Assembly (NCBI RefSeq): GCF_008806385.1
Contig: NZ_VZZK01000038.1
Location: forward strand, 1 to 51,862
Direction: 5' to 3'
Source: Methylobacterium soli
GTDB lineage: Bacteria; Pseudomonadota; Alphaproteobacteria; Rhizobiales; Beijerinckiaceae
Length of the DNA stretch: 51,862 bases
Part shown: piece by piece, positions 1 to 8,174 of the stretch
Position numbering within the stretch: the first letter of the stretch is position 1
How the letters are laid out: the number at the start of each line of letters is the position of its first letter
Translations under genes and position numbers: made by a program
The notes under the pieces: generated by a model
The model's input: only the letters and a program-made list of their open reading frames with translations
Database searches by the model: none
What the model was told of the DNA's origin: nothing

Positions 1-62
1 CGCGCCGAACCGGACCGGGGCTGCCTGTTTTCCAGCCCGTTGCAACGCGATCGGGCGCGGCT

Positions 63-1376
63 CTAGAGGATGAACCGGCTGAGATCGGCATTCGCCGCGA
101 GGCTCTCGACCCGGTCGCGCACGTAGGCGGCGTCGATCGTCACCGTCTCGCCCGAGCGGTCGGTGGCCGTGAAGGAGATCTCGTCGATGACGCGCTCCAG
201 CACGGTCTGGAGGCGGCGGGCGCCGATATTCTCCACCGAGCCGTTCACCTCGACGGCGACGCGGGCGAGCGCGTCGACGGCATCCTCCGTGAAGGCGAGG
301 GTGACCCCCTCCGTCTCCATCAGGGCGACCGTCTGCTTGAGGAGGCTCGCCTCGGTGCTGGTCAGGATCTGCTTGAAATCCTCGACCGTGAGGGGGTTCA
401 GCTCGACCCGGATCGGGAGCCGGCCCTGCAATTCGGGCAGGAGGTCGGCGGGTTTCGAGACGTGGAAGGCGCCGGACGCGATGAAGAGCACGTGGTCGGT
501 CTTCACCGGCCCGTGCTTCGTCGCCACCGTGGTGCCCTCGATGAGGGGCAGGAGGTCGCGCTGCACGCCCTCGCGGGAGACGTCGGCCGAGGAGCGGCCC
601 TCGCGGGCGCAGATCTTGTCGATCTCGTCGAGGAAGACGATGCCGTTATCCTCGACCTCGCGGATCGCCTCCTGGATCAGGGCGTCGGCATCGACGAGCT
701 TGTCGGATTCCTCGGCGAGCAGGGGCGCGTAGGCATCCCGGACGGTGATGCGGCGCGGCTTGCCCTTGGAGCCCCCGAAGGCTTTGCCCAGCATGTCGCC
801 GAGATTGATCGCCCCCATCGAGGCGCCCGGCATGCCCGGGATCTCGAACATCGGCAGGCCGGCGGGCCCCGGGGCGGCGATCTCGATCTCGACCTCCTTG
901 TCGTCGAGCTCGCTCGCACGGAGCTTGCGCCGGAAGCTGTCGCGCGTCGCCGGGCTCGCGGTCGGGCCGACCAGGGCGTCGAGGATCCGGTTCTCGGCCG
1001 CGGCCTCCGCCTTGGCCTTCACGCTGCGGCGCTTCTCCTCGCGGGTCAGGCCGATCGCCACCTCCACGAGGTCGCGCACGATCTGCTCGACGTCGCGCCC
1101 GACATAGCCGACCTCGGTGAACTTGGTGGCCTCGATCTTGAGGAAGGGCGCGCCCGCGAGCCGGGCGAGGCGCCGGGCGATCTCGGTCTTGCCGCAGCCC
1201 GTCGGGCCGATCATCAGGATGTTCTTGGGCGCCACCTCCTCGCGGAGCGGGCCCGTCAACTGCTGGCGCCGCCAGCGATTGCGCAGCGCGATCGCGACGG
1301 CGCGCTTGGCATCGTGCTGGCCCACGATGAAGCGGTCGAGTTCGGAGACGATCTCGCGGGGGGAAAAGGTGGTCAT
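63..1376 (-). CDS. hslU: HslU, ATPase subunit of the HslUV protease
   Basis: The product is the hexameric AAA+ unfoldase that feeds substrates into the HslV peptidase in the cytoplasm. At 437 residues it has normal family length. Visible features are the N-terminal SPREIVSELDRFIVGQ segment, Walker A GPTGCGKT at residues 57-64, the GYVG pore loop at 90-93, a Walker B FLDEID about residue 250, and the C-terminal RFIL tail that in this family docks into HslV. The gene is normally directly next to hslV. Here a chemotaxis receptor gene with its own terminator lies between them, so hslU probably has its own promoter (see 1418-1446). Identification is secure. Confidence 0.98.
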   Translation of the reverse strand: MTTFSPREIVSELDRFIVGQHDAKRAVAIALRNRWRRQQLTGPLREEVAPKNILMIGPTGCGKTEIARRLARLAGAPFLKIEATKFTEVGYVGRDVEQIVRDLVEVAIGLTREEKRRSVKAKAEAAAENRILDALVGPTASPATRDSFRRKLRASELDDKEVEIEIAAPGPAGLPMFEIPGMPGASMGAINLGDMLGKAFGGSKGKPRRITVRDAYAPLLAEESDKLVDADALIQEAIREVEDNGIVFLDEIDKICAREGRSSADVSREGVQRDLLPLIEGTTVATKHGPVKTDHVLFIASGAFHVSKPADLLPELQGRLPIRVELNPLTVEDFKQILTSTEASLLKQTVALMETEGVTLAFTEDAVDALARVAVEVNGSVENIGARRLQTVLERVIDEISFTATDRSGETVTIDAAYVRDRVESLAANADLSRFIL

Positions 1377-1417
1377 CGCGCTCCCGGCAGGGCTTGTGGC
1401 CTCGTGACGTCACCCCG

Positions 1418-1446
1418 GAATGGTGTCACGACGCCCCGGACGCAAG
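1418..1446 (-). promoter_or_regulatory. candidate sigma-32 type promoter of hslU
   Basis: Read on the minus strand there is CTTGCGT (-35-like), a 14-base spacer and CACCATTC (-10-like). This resembles the heat-shock consensus CTTGAAA / CCCCATNT, which is known from the RpoH family. It would start transcription about 35 bases before the hslU ATG. It is a visual match only. Its position downstream of the receptor gene terminator supports independent heat-shock control of hslU. Confidence 0.35.
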
Positions 1447-1604
1447 AGGCGCAACCGGTCGGGAGGCCGCCACGAGGGCACCTCCCGGCCCGGGACGCCG
1501 CGCCGGAGGCGGAACATTTCCATGCCGGGCGCGGGCGCCGAAACCGGCCGATCGTGCATGATTTCTTCCGCCGGTCCGGCAGGAATATGGGCGGGAAACC
1601 GGCA

Positions 1605-1633
1605 TGAAAAAACCCGGCAGGGGCTGCCGGGTT
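1605..1633 (-). terminator. Rho-independent terminator after the chemotaxis receptor gene
   Basis: A perfect 10-bp stem (1611-1620 with 1624-1633, 3-base loop) is followed on the minus strand by a run of six T residues. It lies about 30 bases past the receptor stop codon and separates that gene from hslU. Confidence 0.85.
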
Positions 1634-1663
1634 GTTCCACGCTCGGTTGTGCTCTGCCGGGTC

Positions 1664-3334
1664 TCAGGCGGCCCGGACCCCGCCGACGAAGCCCTCGACC
1701 TCGTTCCCGAGGCTCGCCGATTGGCGGGCGAGATGGCCCGCCGCCGCCAGCACCTGGGAGGCGCCGGCCCCGGCCTGGAGGGCGGCCCGCTGGACCTGCG
1801 CCATGCTCTCGGTGACCCGCTGGGTGCCCCGCGCCGCATCGTTGACGCTGCGGGCGATCTCCTGGGTCGCCACCTGCTGCTCCTCGACCGCGGCGGCGAC
1901 GCCGAGCGCGATCTGGTGGACGGTGCCGATCGTGTCGCTGATCTCCTCGATGGCCCCCACCGTCTCGCGGGTCGCCTGCTGGATGGTGGCGATCTGGGCG
2001 GTGATCTCGTCGGTGGCCTTCGCGGTCTGTGAGGCGAGCTCCTTGACCTCGCTCGCCACCACCGCGAAGCCCCGTCCCGCCTCGCCGGCGCGGGCCGCCT
2101 CGATCGTGGCGTTGAGCGCCAGCAGGTTGGTCTGGCCCGCGATGTTCGAGATCAGCGCCACGACCTCCCCGATATTGGCGGCGCTGCGGGCGAGCATCTG
2201 GACCCGCTCGTTGGTGCGCCGGGCGCTCTCGACGGCCCCGGCGGCTGCGGCCGACGTCTGGGATACCTGGGACCCGATCTCGTTGGCGGTCGCGGCCAGT
2301 TCCTCCGTGGCGGTCGCAACCGCCTGGACGTTCATCGAGGTCTCGTTGGCCGCCGACATCACGGCGCTCGATTGCTGGTTCGTCTGCTCGGCATTGGCCG
2401 CCATGGTGCGGGCGGTCTGCTCCATCTCGACCGCGGCCCCGGAGAGATCCTGCACGAGGCCGCCGACGCTGCCCTGGAAGCGGTCGGCGAGATCCCCCAT
2501 CTCGGCGCGCTTGCGGGCGCTCGCCTCGAACCCGGCCTGATCCTGGCTGCGGCGCAGCTCCGCCGTCTCCCGCATCGAGCCCGCGAAGACCCGCATGCTC
2601 TGCCAGATCGCCCCGATCTCGTCGCGGCTCGGCTTCACGTCGGGGAGGTTGTGGTCGCCCTCGGCCAGCCGCCGGATCGCACCCGAGACCGCCCCGAGGG
2701 GACGGGCGATCTGCCGGTGCCCGACGAGGCCGCCGATCAGCACGCAGGCCAGCGCCCCGCCGAGCGCCAGCGCCAGCAGGAGGGTCAGGCGCTCCTGGTA
2801 GAGGGCGTCCGTGGCCCGGTCGATCGCTTCGACCTCGGCGCGGCTACGCGCCACCAGGAGATCGACGCCGTTCTGGAAGGCACGCCGGTTGACGCGGTTA
2901 TCCTCGTTGAAGCCGAGATCGGCCGCGGCCTTCGGGGAGACCTCGACCCCGCGCCGGGCGAGCTCGGTCCGCAGGGTCGTGAACGCACCCGCATCCTTCA
3001 CGGCCTGCTCGAAGGTCGCGCGCTCGGAGGGCGCCACCAGGGGCGCCCAGTCCTTCAGAAGGGCGTTCATCGCCGCGAGGCTCTTCACGACGCCATCGGC
3101 GTATTTCTTCGCGTCCGCAGTGTCGGTTGCCGCGTAGATTCCGCGCGACTCAACCACAACCTCGGTCACGAGCCGATTGAGGTTGGCGCCGTTCAGCGCC
3201 CGCGTCGAGGCGAGCTTCACCTCGGTGATCGCGTCGTTGAAGGTTCGCAACGTGGCGATGCTGACACCGGCCACGACAAGCGTCACGAGGCTGCAGGCCC
3301 CGATGAAACCCAGTATCTTCGTTCTGATCTGCAT
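1664..3334 (-). CDS. methyl-accepting chemotaxis protein
   Basis: This is a membrane chemoreceptor of 556 residues that would signal to CheA/CheW. It has a transmembrane helix at about residues 7-28, a periplasmic helical sensor region of about 150 residues, a second helix at 183-204, a HAMP domain at about 205-258, and a long coiled-coil signalling domain. The conserved hairpin tip lies near residues 403-440 and includes NLLALNATIEAARAGE. The periplasmic part looks like a four-helix-bundle sensor, so the ligand cannot be named. The gene sits between hslV and hslU, 78 bases after hslV and with its own terminator. That looks like an insertion into an ancestral hslVU operon. Family assignment is secure. 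Confidence 0.95.
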   Translation of the reverse strand: MQIRTKILGFIGACSLVTLVVAGVSIATLRTFNDAITEVKLASTRALNGANLNRLVTEVVVESRGIYAATDTADAKKYADGVVKSLAAMNALLKDWAPLVAPSERATFEQAVKDAGAFTTLRTELARRGVEVSPKAAADLGFNEDNRVNRRAFQNGVDLLVARSRAEVEAIDRATDALYQERLTLLLALALGGALACVLIGGLVGHRQIARPLGAVSGAIRRLAEGDHNLPDVKPSRDEIGAIWQSMRVFAGSMRETAELRRSQDQAGFEASARKRAEMGDLADRFQGSVGGLVQDLSGAAVEMEQTARTMAANAEQTNQQSSAVMSAANETSMNVQAVATATEELAATANEIGSQVSQTSAAAAGAVESARRTNERVQMLARSAANIGEVVALISNIAGQTNLLALNATIEAARAGEAGRGFAVVASEVKELASQTAKATDEITAQIATIQQATRETVGAIEEISDTIGTVHQIALGVAAAVEEQQVATQEIARSVNDAARGTQRVTESMAQVQRAALQAGAGASQVLAAAGHLARQSASLGNEVEGFVGGVRAA

Positions 3335-3412
3335 TTTGCAACCTGAAGGCGAATTGCTCGCGGCAGACGTTGCAATACGATGCTCAAAACGAAGTTAACG
3401 GCTGAACCGAAT

Positions 3413-3976
3413 TTAGGCAGGCGCGCTGTCGAGCGACTCGATTACGAGGTTTTCGTTCGTGTAGACGCAGATCTCCGCCGCAATCCGCATCGCCTTGCGC
3501 ACGATCGTCTCCGCATCATCGGCACCGTCCTCCAGTGCCCGCGCGGCGGCCAGGGCGTAATTGCCGCCGGACCCGATCGCCATCACGCCGCCTTCCGGCT
3601 CAAGCACGTCACCGGCGCCGGACAGGAGCAGGCTCACGTCCTTGTCGGCGACCAGCATCATCGCCTCGAGGCGGCGCAGGTAGCGGTCCGTGCGCCAATC
3701 CTTGGTGAGTTCGACACAGGCCCGGGTGAGCTGTCCGGGATATTGCTCGAGCTTGGCCTCGAGGCGCTCGAACAGCGTGAAGGCATCCGCGGTGGCGCCG
3801 GCGAAGCCGCCGATGACCGAGCCCTTGGCCAGGCGGCGAACCTTGCGGGCATTGCCCTTCACGATGGTCTGCCCGAGGCTGACCTGCCCGTCGCCGCCGA
3901 TCACGACGCGCCCGTTCTTGCGCACCATCAGGATCGTGGTCGCGTGCATCCGCGGGGGGGCGTCGTGCTCTGCCAA
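3413..3976 (-). CDS. hslV: HslV, peptidase subunit of the HslUV protease
   Basis: The product is the threonine peptidase of the HslUV complex, 187 residues from the chosen start. The sequence MHATTILMVRKNGRVVIGGD shows the family N-terminus; the first T of TT becomes the catalytic N-terminal threonine after removal of a short propeptide. GDGQVSLGQT and GNARKVRRL are typical. I chose a TTG start at 3976 because GGGAG lies six bases before it, whereas the internal ATG at 3949 has no good ribosome site. The gene overlaps only shadow reading frames of the divergent aminotransferase region. Family assignment is secure; the start is probable. Confidence 0.95.
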   Translation of the reverse strand: MAEHDAPPRMHATTILMVRKNGRVVIGGDGQVSLGQTIVKGNARKVRRLAKGSVIGGFAGATADAFTLFERLEAKLEQYPGQLTRACVELTKDWRTDRYLRRLEAMMLVADKDVSLLLSGAGDVLEPEGGVMAIGSGGNYALAAARALEDGADDAETIVRKAMRIAAEICVYTNENLVIESLDSAPA

Positions 3977-3993
3977 GTCTGTCTCCCATGCAT

Positions 3994-4012
3994 CCGGGCG
4001 CGGCGCGCCCGG
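3994..4012 (-). repeat. perfect inverted repeat in the hslV leader
   Basis: CCGGGCGCG and CGCGCCCGG flank a single G. The repeat ends six bases upstream of the GGGAG ribosome site of hslV. It could form a strong hairpin if transcription starts further upstream. Its function is unknown. Confidence 0.55.
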
Positions 4013-4120
4013 GCCGGAGGTAAGCGCTCGCCGTGCCGAATGCCACCGGGGCGCTTGACGGGCGCCGTTTCGCACCCGAAGGGCAGGGACCGCACGCGGA
4101 CGTACCGCAGGAGACGCGCC

Positions 4121-5395
4121 ATGCCGCCGCTGTCCGAATTGTCGCCCGCCGCCCTGGAGGATCTGCGCGCCGGGCTGCGCCGGGAATACGAGGCCCTGCG
4201 GTCGGAGAAGCTCACGCTGGACATGACCCGCGGCAAGCCGGCGCCGGAGCAGCTCGACCTTGCCGCCGCGATGCTCGCCCTGCCGGGCAACCGCGACACC
4301 ACCGCCGAGGATGGAACCGACGCGCGCAACTACGGCAACCTGCAGGGTCTTCCCGAGACCCGGGCGCTGTTCTCGAGCCTCATGGGGGCGCCACCCGGAC
4401 AGATCGTGGTCGCGAATAATTCGAGCCTCGCCCTGATGCACGATACCCTCGTGTACGCCCTGCTCAAGGGCCTGCCGGGTGGGCGCGGCCCGTGGTCCAA
4501 GGAGGAGCCGATCGCTTTCCTCTGCCCGGTTCCGGGCTACGACCGCCATTTCGCCCTCTGCGAGGGCTTCGGCATCCGCATGATCCCGGTCGCGATGACC
4601 GGCGCCGGGCCGGATATGGACGCCGTGGAGCGGGCGGTCGCCGACCCGGCCGTCAAGGGCATCTGGTGCGTGCCGCAATATTCGAACCCGAGCGGCGAGA
4701 CCTACGGTGCCGACACCGTCCGGCGGCTCGCCGCGATGCGAGCGGCCGCGCCCGACTTCCGCATCTTCTGGGACAACGCCTACGCGGTGCACCACCTCAC
4801 CGCGGAGCGGCCGGCGCTGCCCAACATCCTCGACGCCTGCGCGGAGGCCGGCCACCCGGACCGGCCGATCGTCTTCGCCTCGACCTCGAAGGTCACCCTC
4901 GCGGGCGCCGGCCTCGCGCTCTGGGCCTCGTCTCTCGACAACCTGCGCTGGTATCTCACCCAGGCCGGGCGACGCAGCATCGGTCCGGACAAGCTCAACC
5001 AGCTCCGCCATGTCCGCTTCCTGCGCGACGATGCGGGAATCGCGGCCCATATGGAGCGGCACCGCGACTTGATCGCCCCGAAATTCGCCGCCGTCGCGGA
5101 GGCCTTCGCGGCCCGCCTCAGTGGGCTCGAGGTTGCGCGCTGGAGCAACCCGAAGGGCGGCTACTTCGTCACGCTGGAGGTGCAGGACGGGACGGCGCGC
5201 CGCGTGGTCGCGCTGGCCAAGGAGGCCGGTATTGCTCTGACGCCGGCCGGCGCCACGCACCCCTACGGGCGGGATCCGCACGATCGTACCCTGCGCATCG
5301 CGCCGACCTTCCCGAGCCTTGCCGAGGTCCGCAAGGCCGCCGAGGCGGTGGCGCTCTGCACCCTGCTCGCCGCCTGCGAGACGGGTCCGGCGTGA
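4121..5395 (+). CDS. PLP-dependent aminotransferase, class I/II fold
   Basis: This is a fold-type I aminotransferase of 424 residues. It resembles the aspartate-aminotransferase-like family Asp_aminotransf (PF12897). Visible features are the N-terminal LDMTRGKPAPEQLDL segment, the NNSSLALMHD cofactor region, PQYSNPSGETY, the FWDNAYAVHHL aspartate region and STSKVTLAGAG, which holds the likely Schiff-base lysine. The start ATG at 4121 is preceded by CAGGAG seven bases upstream. The reading frame is open far upstream, but that part overlaps hslV and is not coding. The gene is divergent from hslV and converges on the helicase gene with a 31-base gap. The substrate is not deducible. Confidence 0.9.
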   Translation: MPPLSELSPAALEDLRAGLRREYEALRSEKLTLDMTRGKPAPEQLDLAAAMLALPGNRDTTAEDGTDARNYGNLQGLPETRALFSSLMGAPPGQIVVANNSSLALMHDTLVYALLKGLPGGRGPWSKEEPIAFLCPVPGYDRHFALCEGFGIRMIPVAMTGAGPDMDAVERAVADPAVKGIWCVPQYSNPSGETYGADTVRRLAAMRAAAPDFRIFWDNAYAVHHLTAERPALPNILDACAEAGHPDRPIVFASTSKVTLAGAGLALWASSLDNLRWYLTQAGRRSIGPDKLNQLRHVRFLRDDAGIAAHMERHRDLIAPKFAAVAEAFAARLSGLEVARWSNPKGGYFVTLEVQDGTARRVVALAKEAGIALTPAGATHPYGRDPHDRTLRIAPTFPSLAEVRKAAEAVALCTLLAACETGPA

Positions 5396-5426
5396 TGCCG
5401 CGCGATGGGGCAGGATCGGCCGCCGC

Positions 5427-6545
5427 CTAGACCACGACGGTGATCGCCTGGGCCGCCCGGGTCAGGCCCGTATAGAGCCAGCGCGCCCGGTGCTCGCGGA
5501 AGGCATAGGACTCGTCGAACAGCACCACCTTGTCCCATTGCGAGCCCTGCGCCTTGTGCACGGTGAGGGCGTAGCCGTAGGTGAACTCATCGGTCTCGCG
5601 GCGCAGGAAGGCCGGGATCTCCTCCTCGGAGCCCTCGATCACCGCACGCAGCACCTTGATATCGATGGGGCGCCGGCGCAGGGCCGGATCGTCCTCCGGC
5701 ACCACGTCAAGGCGGATCGTGTCGGGACGCGGCGGTGTGCGCAGAGCCTGCACGGTCCAGGTCGAGCCGTTCAGAAGGCCCTTGGTGCGATCGTTCCTGA
5801 GGCAGACGAGCTTCTCGCCCACCGCCGGCATCGGGTCGGTCTGCCCCGCCAATTCCCGGATGCGGTTGTTGTAGAGCCGGCGCGTCTTGTTGAGACCGAC
5901 CAGCACCTGATCGGATTCCAAAACCATGGCGGGATCGATGGCGCGGCGCGAGACGACGCGGCTCTGCCCGTAGGTGCCGAGGTCGAGTCTGCCCCCCTCG
6001 CGGATCGTCATCGCCATGCGGACGATCGGGTCGTCGGCGGCCTGCCGGTGCACCTCCGTCAGCATCACGTCGGGCTCGGCTTCCGTGAAGAAGCCGCCGC
6101 CGCGCACGGGCGGAAGCTGGGCGGGGTCGCCGAGCACGAGGACCGGCTTGTCGAAGGACAGGAGATCGTGCCCGAGGTCTGAATCGACCATCGAGCACTC
6201 GTCGATGATGATCAGCTCCGCCTTCGCGGCCGGCCCGGAGCGATTGAGCGTGAAGGCGGGCCCGCCCTCCTCGGTCTCCTTGGTCCGATAGATCAGGCTG
6301 TGGATCGTCGCCGCGTCGTGGCAGCCCTTCTGGCGCATCACCGATGCGGCCTTACCCGTGAAGGCGCCAAAAACGACGGCGCCGTCGACGTCGTCCGCGA
6401 TGCGCCGCGCCAGCGTGGTCTTTCCCGTGCCGGCATAGCCGAACAGGCGGAAGACCTGCGCGTCCCCGCCCTTGCGCCAGGCACTGATCGCCTTCAGCGC
6501 CGCATCCTGCTGCGGCGCGAACCGGGTCGGCAGCGTCTCGGTCAC
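5427..6545 (-). CDS. small RecD-like ATP-dependent DNA helicase
   Basis: This is a superfamily 1 helicase of 372 residues, much shorter than RecD2. It has Walker A GYAGTGKT at residues 36-43, Walker B IIIDECSMVD, and a C-terminal UvrD_C_2-type block GYALTVHKAQGSQWDKV that is typical of RecD/TraA-like helicases. It lacks the long N-terminal region of RecD2. The start is GTG, overlapping the hemF stop by four bases (GTGA), so translation is probably coupled to hemF. A role in DNA repair or replication is inferred from the family. Confidence 0.9.
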   Translation of the reverse strand: MTETLPTRFAPQQDAALKAISAWRKGGDAQVFRLFGYAGTGKTTLARRIADDVDGAVVFGAFTGKAASVMRQKGCHDAATIHSLIYRTKETEEGGPAFTLNRSGPAAKAELIIIDECSMVDSDLGHDLLSFDKPVLVLGDPAQLPPVRGGGFFTEAEPDVMLTEVHRQAADDPIVRMAMTIREGGRLDLGTYGQSRVVSRRAIDPAMVLESDQVLVGLNKTRRLYNNRIRELAGQTDPMPAVGEKLVCLRNDRTKGLLNGSTWTVQALRTPPRPDTIRLDVVPEDDPALRRRPIDIKVLRAVIEGSEEEIPAFLRRETDEFTYGYALTVHKAQGSQWDKVVLFDESYAFREHRARWLYTGLTRAAQAITVVV

Positions 6546-7471
6546 GGCCAGCGGACGGTGGGCGGCAGGGAGGACAAGATCGAGGCGACGTTGCCTCCGG
6601 TCTTCAGGCCGAAAATCGTGCCGCGGTCGTAGAGCAGGTTGAATTCCACGTAGCGGCCGCGCCGAACCTGCTGCTCCAGGCGGTCCGCCTCCGTCCAGGG
6701 CGTTTCGGCATTGGCGCGCATGATCGGCGGATAGGCCTTGAGGAAGGCCCCACCGACTTCACGGGTGAAGGCGAGATCCGCCTGGGGCTCACCGGTCCAG
6801 TGATAATCGTAGAAGATGCCGCCGATGCCGCGGGGTTCGTTGCGGTGCTTGAGGTGGAAGTACTCGTCGCACCACGCCTTGTAGCGGGCGTAATCCGCCG
6901 CGGGCGCGTGCGCCTCGCAGGCCTCCCGCAGGGCGGCGTGGAAGGCTTGCGAATCCGGGTCGTCCTGGGTGCGCCGGCGCTCCAGGACGGGGGTCAGGTC
7001 GGCACCGCCCCCGAACCACGCCTTGGTTGTGACGACGAAGCGGGTGTTCATGTGGACGGTGGGCGCGTTCGGGTTCCACGGATGCGCGATCAGCGAGATG
7101 CCGGTGGCGAAGAAGCGGGGATCCTCCGCGGCGCCGGGCATCTGAGCGCGAAATTCCGGCGCGAACTCGCCGTGAACCGTGGAGATGTGGACGCCCGCCT
7201 TCTCGAAGACGCGACCCTTGAGCATCGCCATGGTGCCGCCGCCGCCATGGCCACCCGTATGGTCGGTTCGGGTCCAGGGCGTCTTCTCGAACCGGCCAGG
7301 CTCCGTCGGCGCATCCGGATGGAAGGGGCCGGTCGCCTCGTCTTCCAGATCCTCCAGCGCGACGACGATCCGGTCGCGCAGGGTCGAGAACCAGGCAGCG
7401 GCCTCGCTCTTCAGGGCGGCGAGGTCGGCCTCGGAGGGCAGGGGACTCGGGGTCGGGTTCGGAATCGTCAT
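6542..7471 (-). CDS. hemF: aerobic coproporphyrinogen III oxidase
   Basis: The enzyme performs oxygen-dependent decarboxylation of coproporphyrinogen III to protoporphyrinogen IX in heme synthesis. Family blocks are clear: GGGGTMAMLKG, HMNTRFVVTTKAWFGGGADL, YFHLKHRNEPRGIGGIFYDY and RYVEFNLLYDRGTIFGLKTGG. I prefer the ATG at 7471 (309 residues) because GGGAAAG lies upstream of it; an ATG at 7489 would add six residues. It is translationally coupled to the downstream helicase. Nearby petABC also needs heme. Confidence 0.97.
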   Translation of the reverse strand: MTIPNPTPSPLPSEADLAALKSEAAAWFSTLRDRIVVALEDLEDEATGPFHPDAPTEPGRFEKTPWTRTDHTGGHGGGGTMAMLKGRVFEKAGVHISTVHGEFAPEFRAQMPGAAEDPRFFATGISLIAHPWNPNAPTVHMNTRFVVTTKAWFGGGADLTPVLERRRTQDDPDSQAFHAALREACEAHAPAADYARYKAWCDEYFHLKHRNEPRGIGGIFYDYHWTGEPQADLAFTREVGGAFLKAYPPIMRANAETPWTEADRLEQQVRRGRYVEFNLLYDRGTIFGLKTGGNVASILSSLPPTVRWP

Positions 7472-7620
7472 GCGCGAAGGCTTTCCCATTGGGCGCAGAG
7501 CGCGTCAATTCTGGACGAACGACCGCCGGGCCGCACCGACAGGCGCCGGAATGTGGATCGTCGTCAAACGTGGGCGCCGCGGCGGATCCGCCGAATCCCG
7601 GCCTCTTTGGCGAGCGGGTG

Positions 7621-8073
7621 TCACAGGCTGATCTGCCGAAGACCCTCGCCGAGGATCATCGCGGCGGCGACCGCCACATTCAGGGAGCGCATGCCTTCGC
7701 GGATCGGCACCACGACGCGGGCATCGGCCGCCGCGTGAACCACCTCCGGCACACCGGCGGATTCGCGGCCGACCAGGATGCAATCGCCACGTCGGAACGC
7801 GAGGTCGGTGTAGGGGAGGGCCCCGCGGGTCGTCGCCAGGACGAGGCGGGTCCCGTTCTCGCGGCGCCATGCCGCGAAGGCCTCCCAGGAGCGGTGTCGC
7901 GTGATCGTGACGTGATCGAGATAGTCGAGGGCCGAGCGGCGCAGATGACGATCCGAAACGTCAAATCCCGCAGGCTCGATGATCTCGACGCTGACGCCAA
8001 GGCAGGCCGCCATGCGCAGCATCGTGCCGGTATTCTGCGGAATGTCGGGCTGATACAGGGCGAGGCGGAGCAT
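7621..8073 (-). CDS. trmL: tRNA (cytidine(34)-2'-O)-methyltransferase
   Basis: This is a SPOUT-family methyltransferase of 150 residues that modifies the wobble base of leucine tRNAs. It starts with MLRLALYQPDIPQNTGTMLR, the family signature, and carries the knot motifs LVGRESAGVPE and IPIREGMRSLNVAVAAA-like sequence (here VVPIREGMRSLNVAVAAA). The ATG at 8073 matches the family N-terminus; the 21 residues possible upstream do not. It is divergent from the ABC exporter gene with a 101-base promoter gap. Confidence 0.95.
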   Translation of the reverse strand: MLRLALYQPDIPQNTGTMLRMAACLGVSVEIIEPAGFDVSDRHLRRSALDYLDHVTITRHRSWEAFAAWRRENGTRLVLATTRGALPYTDLAFRRGDCILVGRESAGVPEVVHAAADARVVVPIREGMRSLNVAVAAAMILGEGLRQISL

Positions 8074-8174
8074 CCGGACGCATCTCGGGGTTGAGCCTGC
8101 GGCATCGCTCCCCGGTTGGCAGCCCGTCAAGGGCACCTACATCGAGAGCCTCAACCCAGATTCCGGAATCACTC

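Noticed and set aside
3380..4120. N-terminal extension of the aminotransferase frame
   Set aside because: This part overlaps hslV on the other strand; the ribosome site and family alignment support the ATG at 4121.
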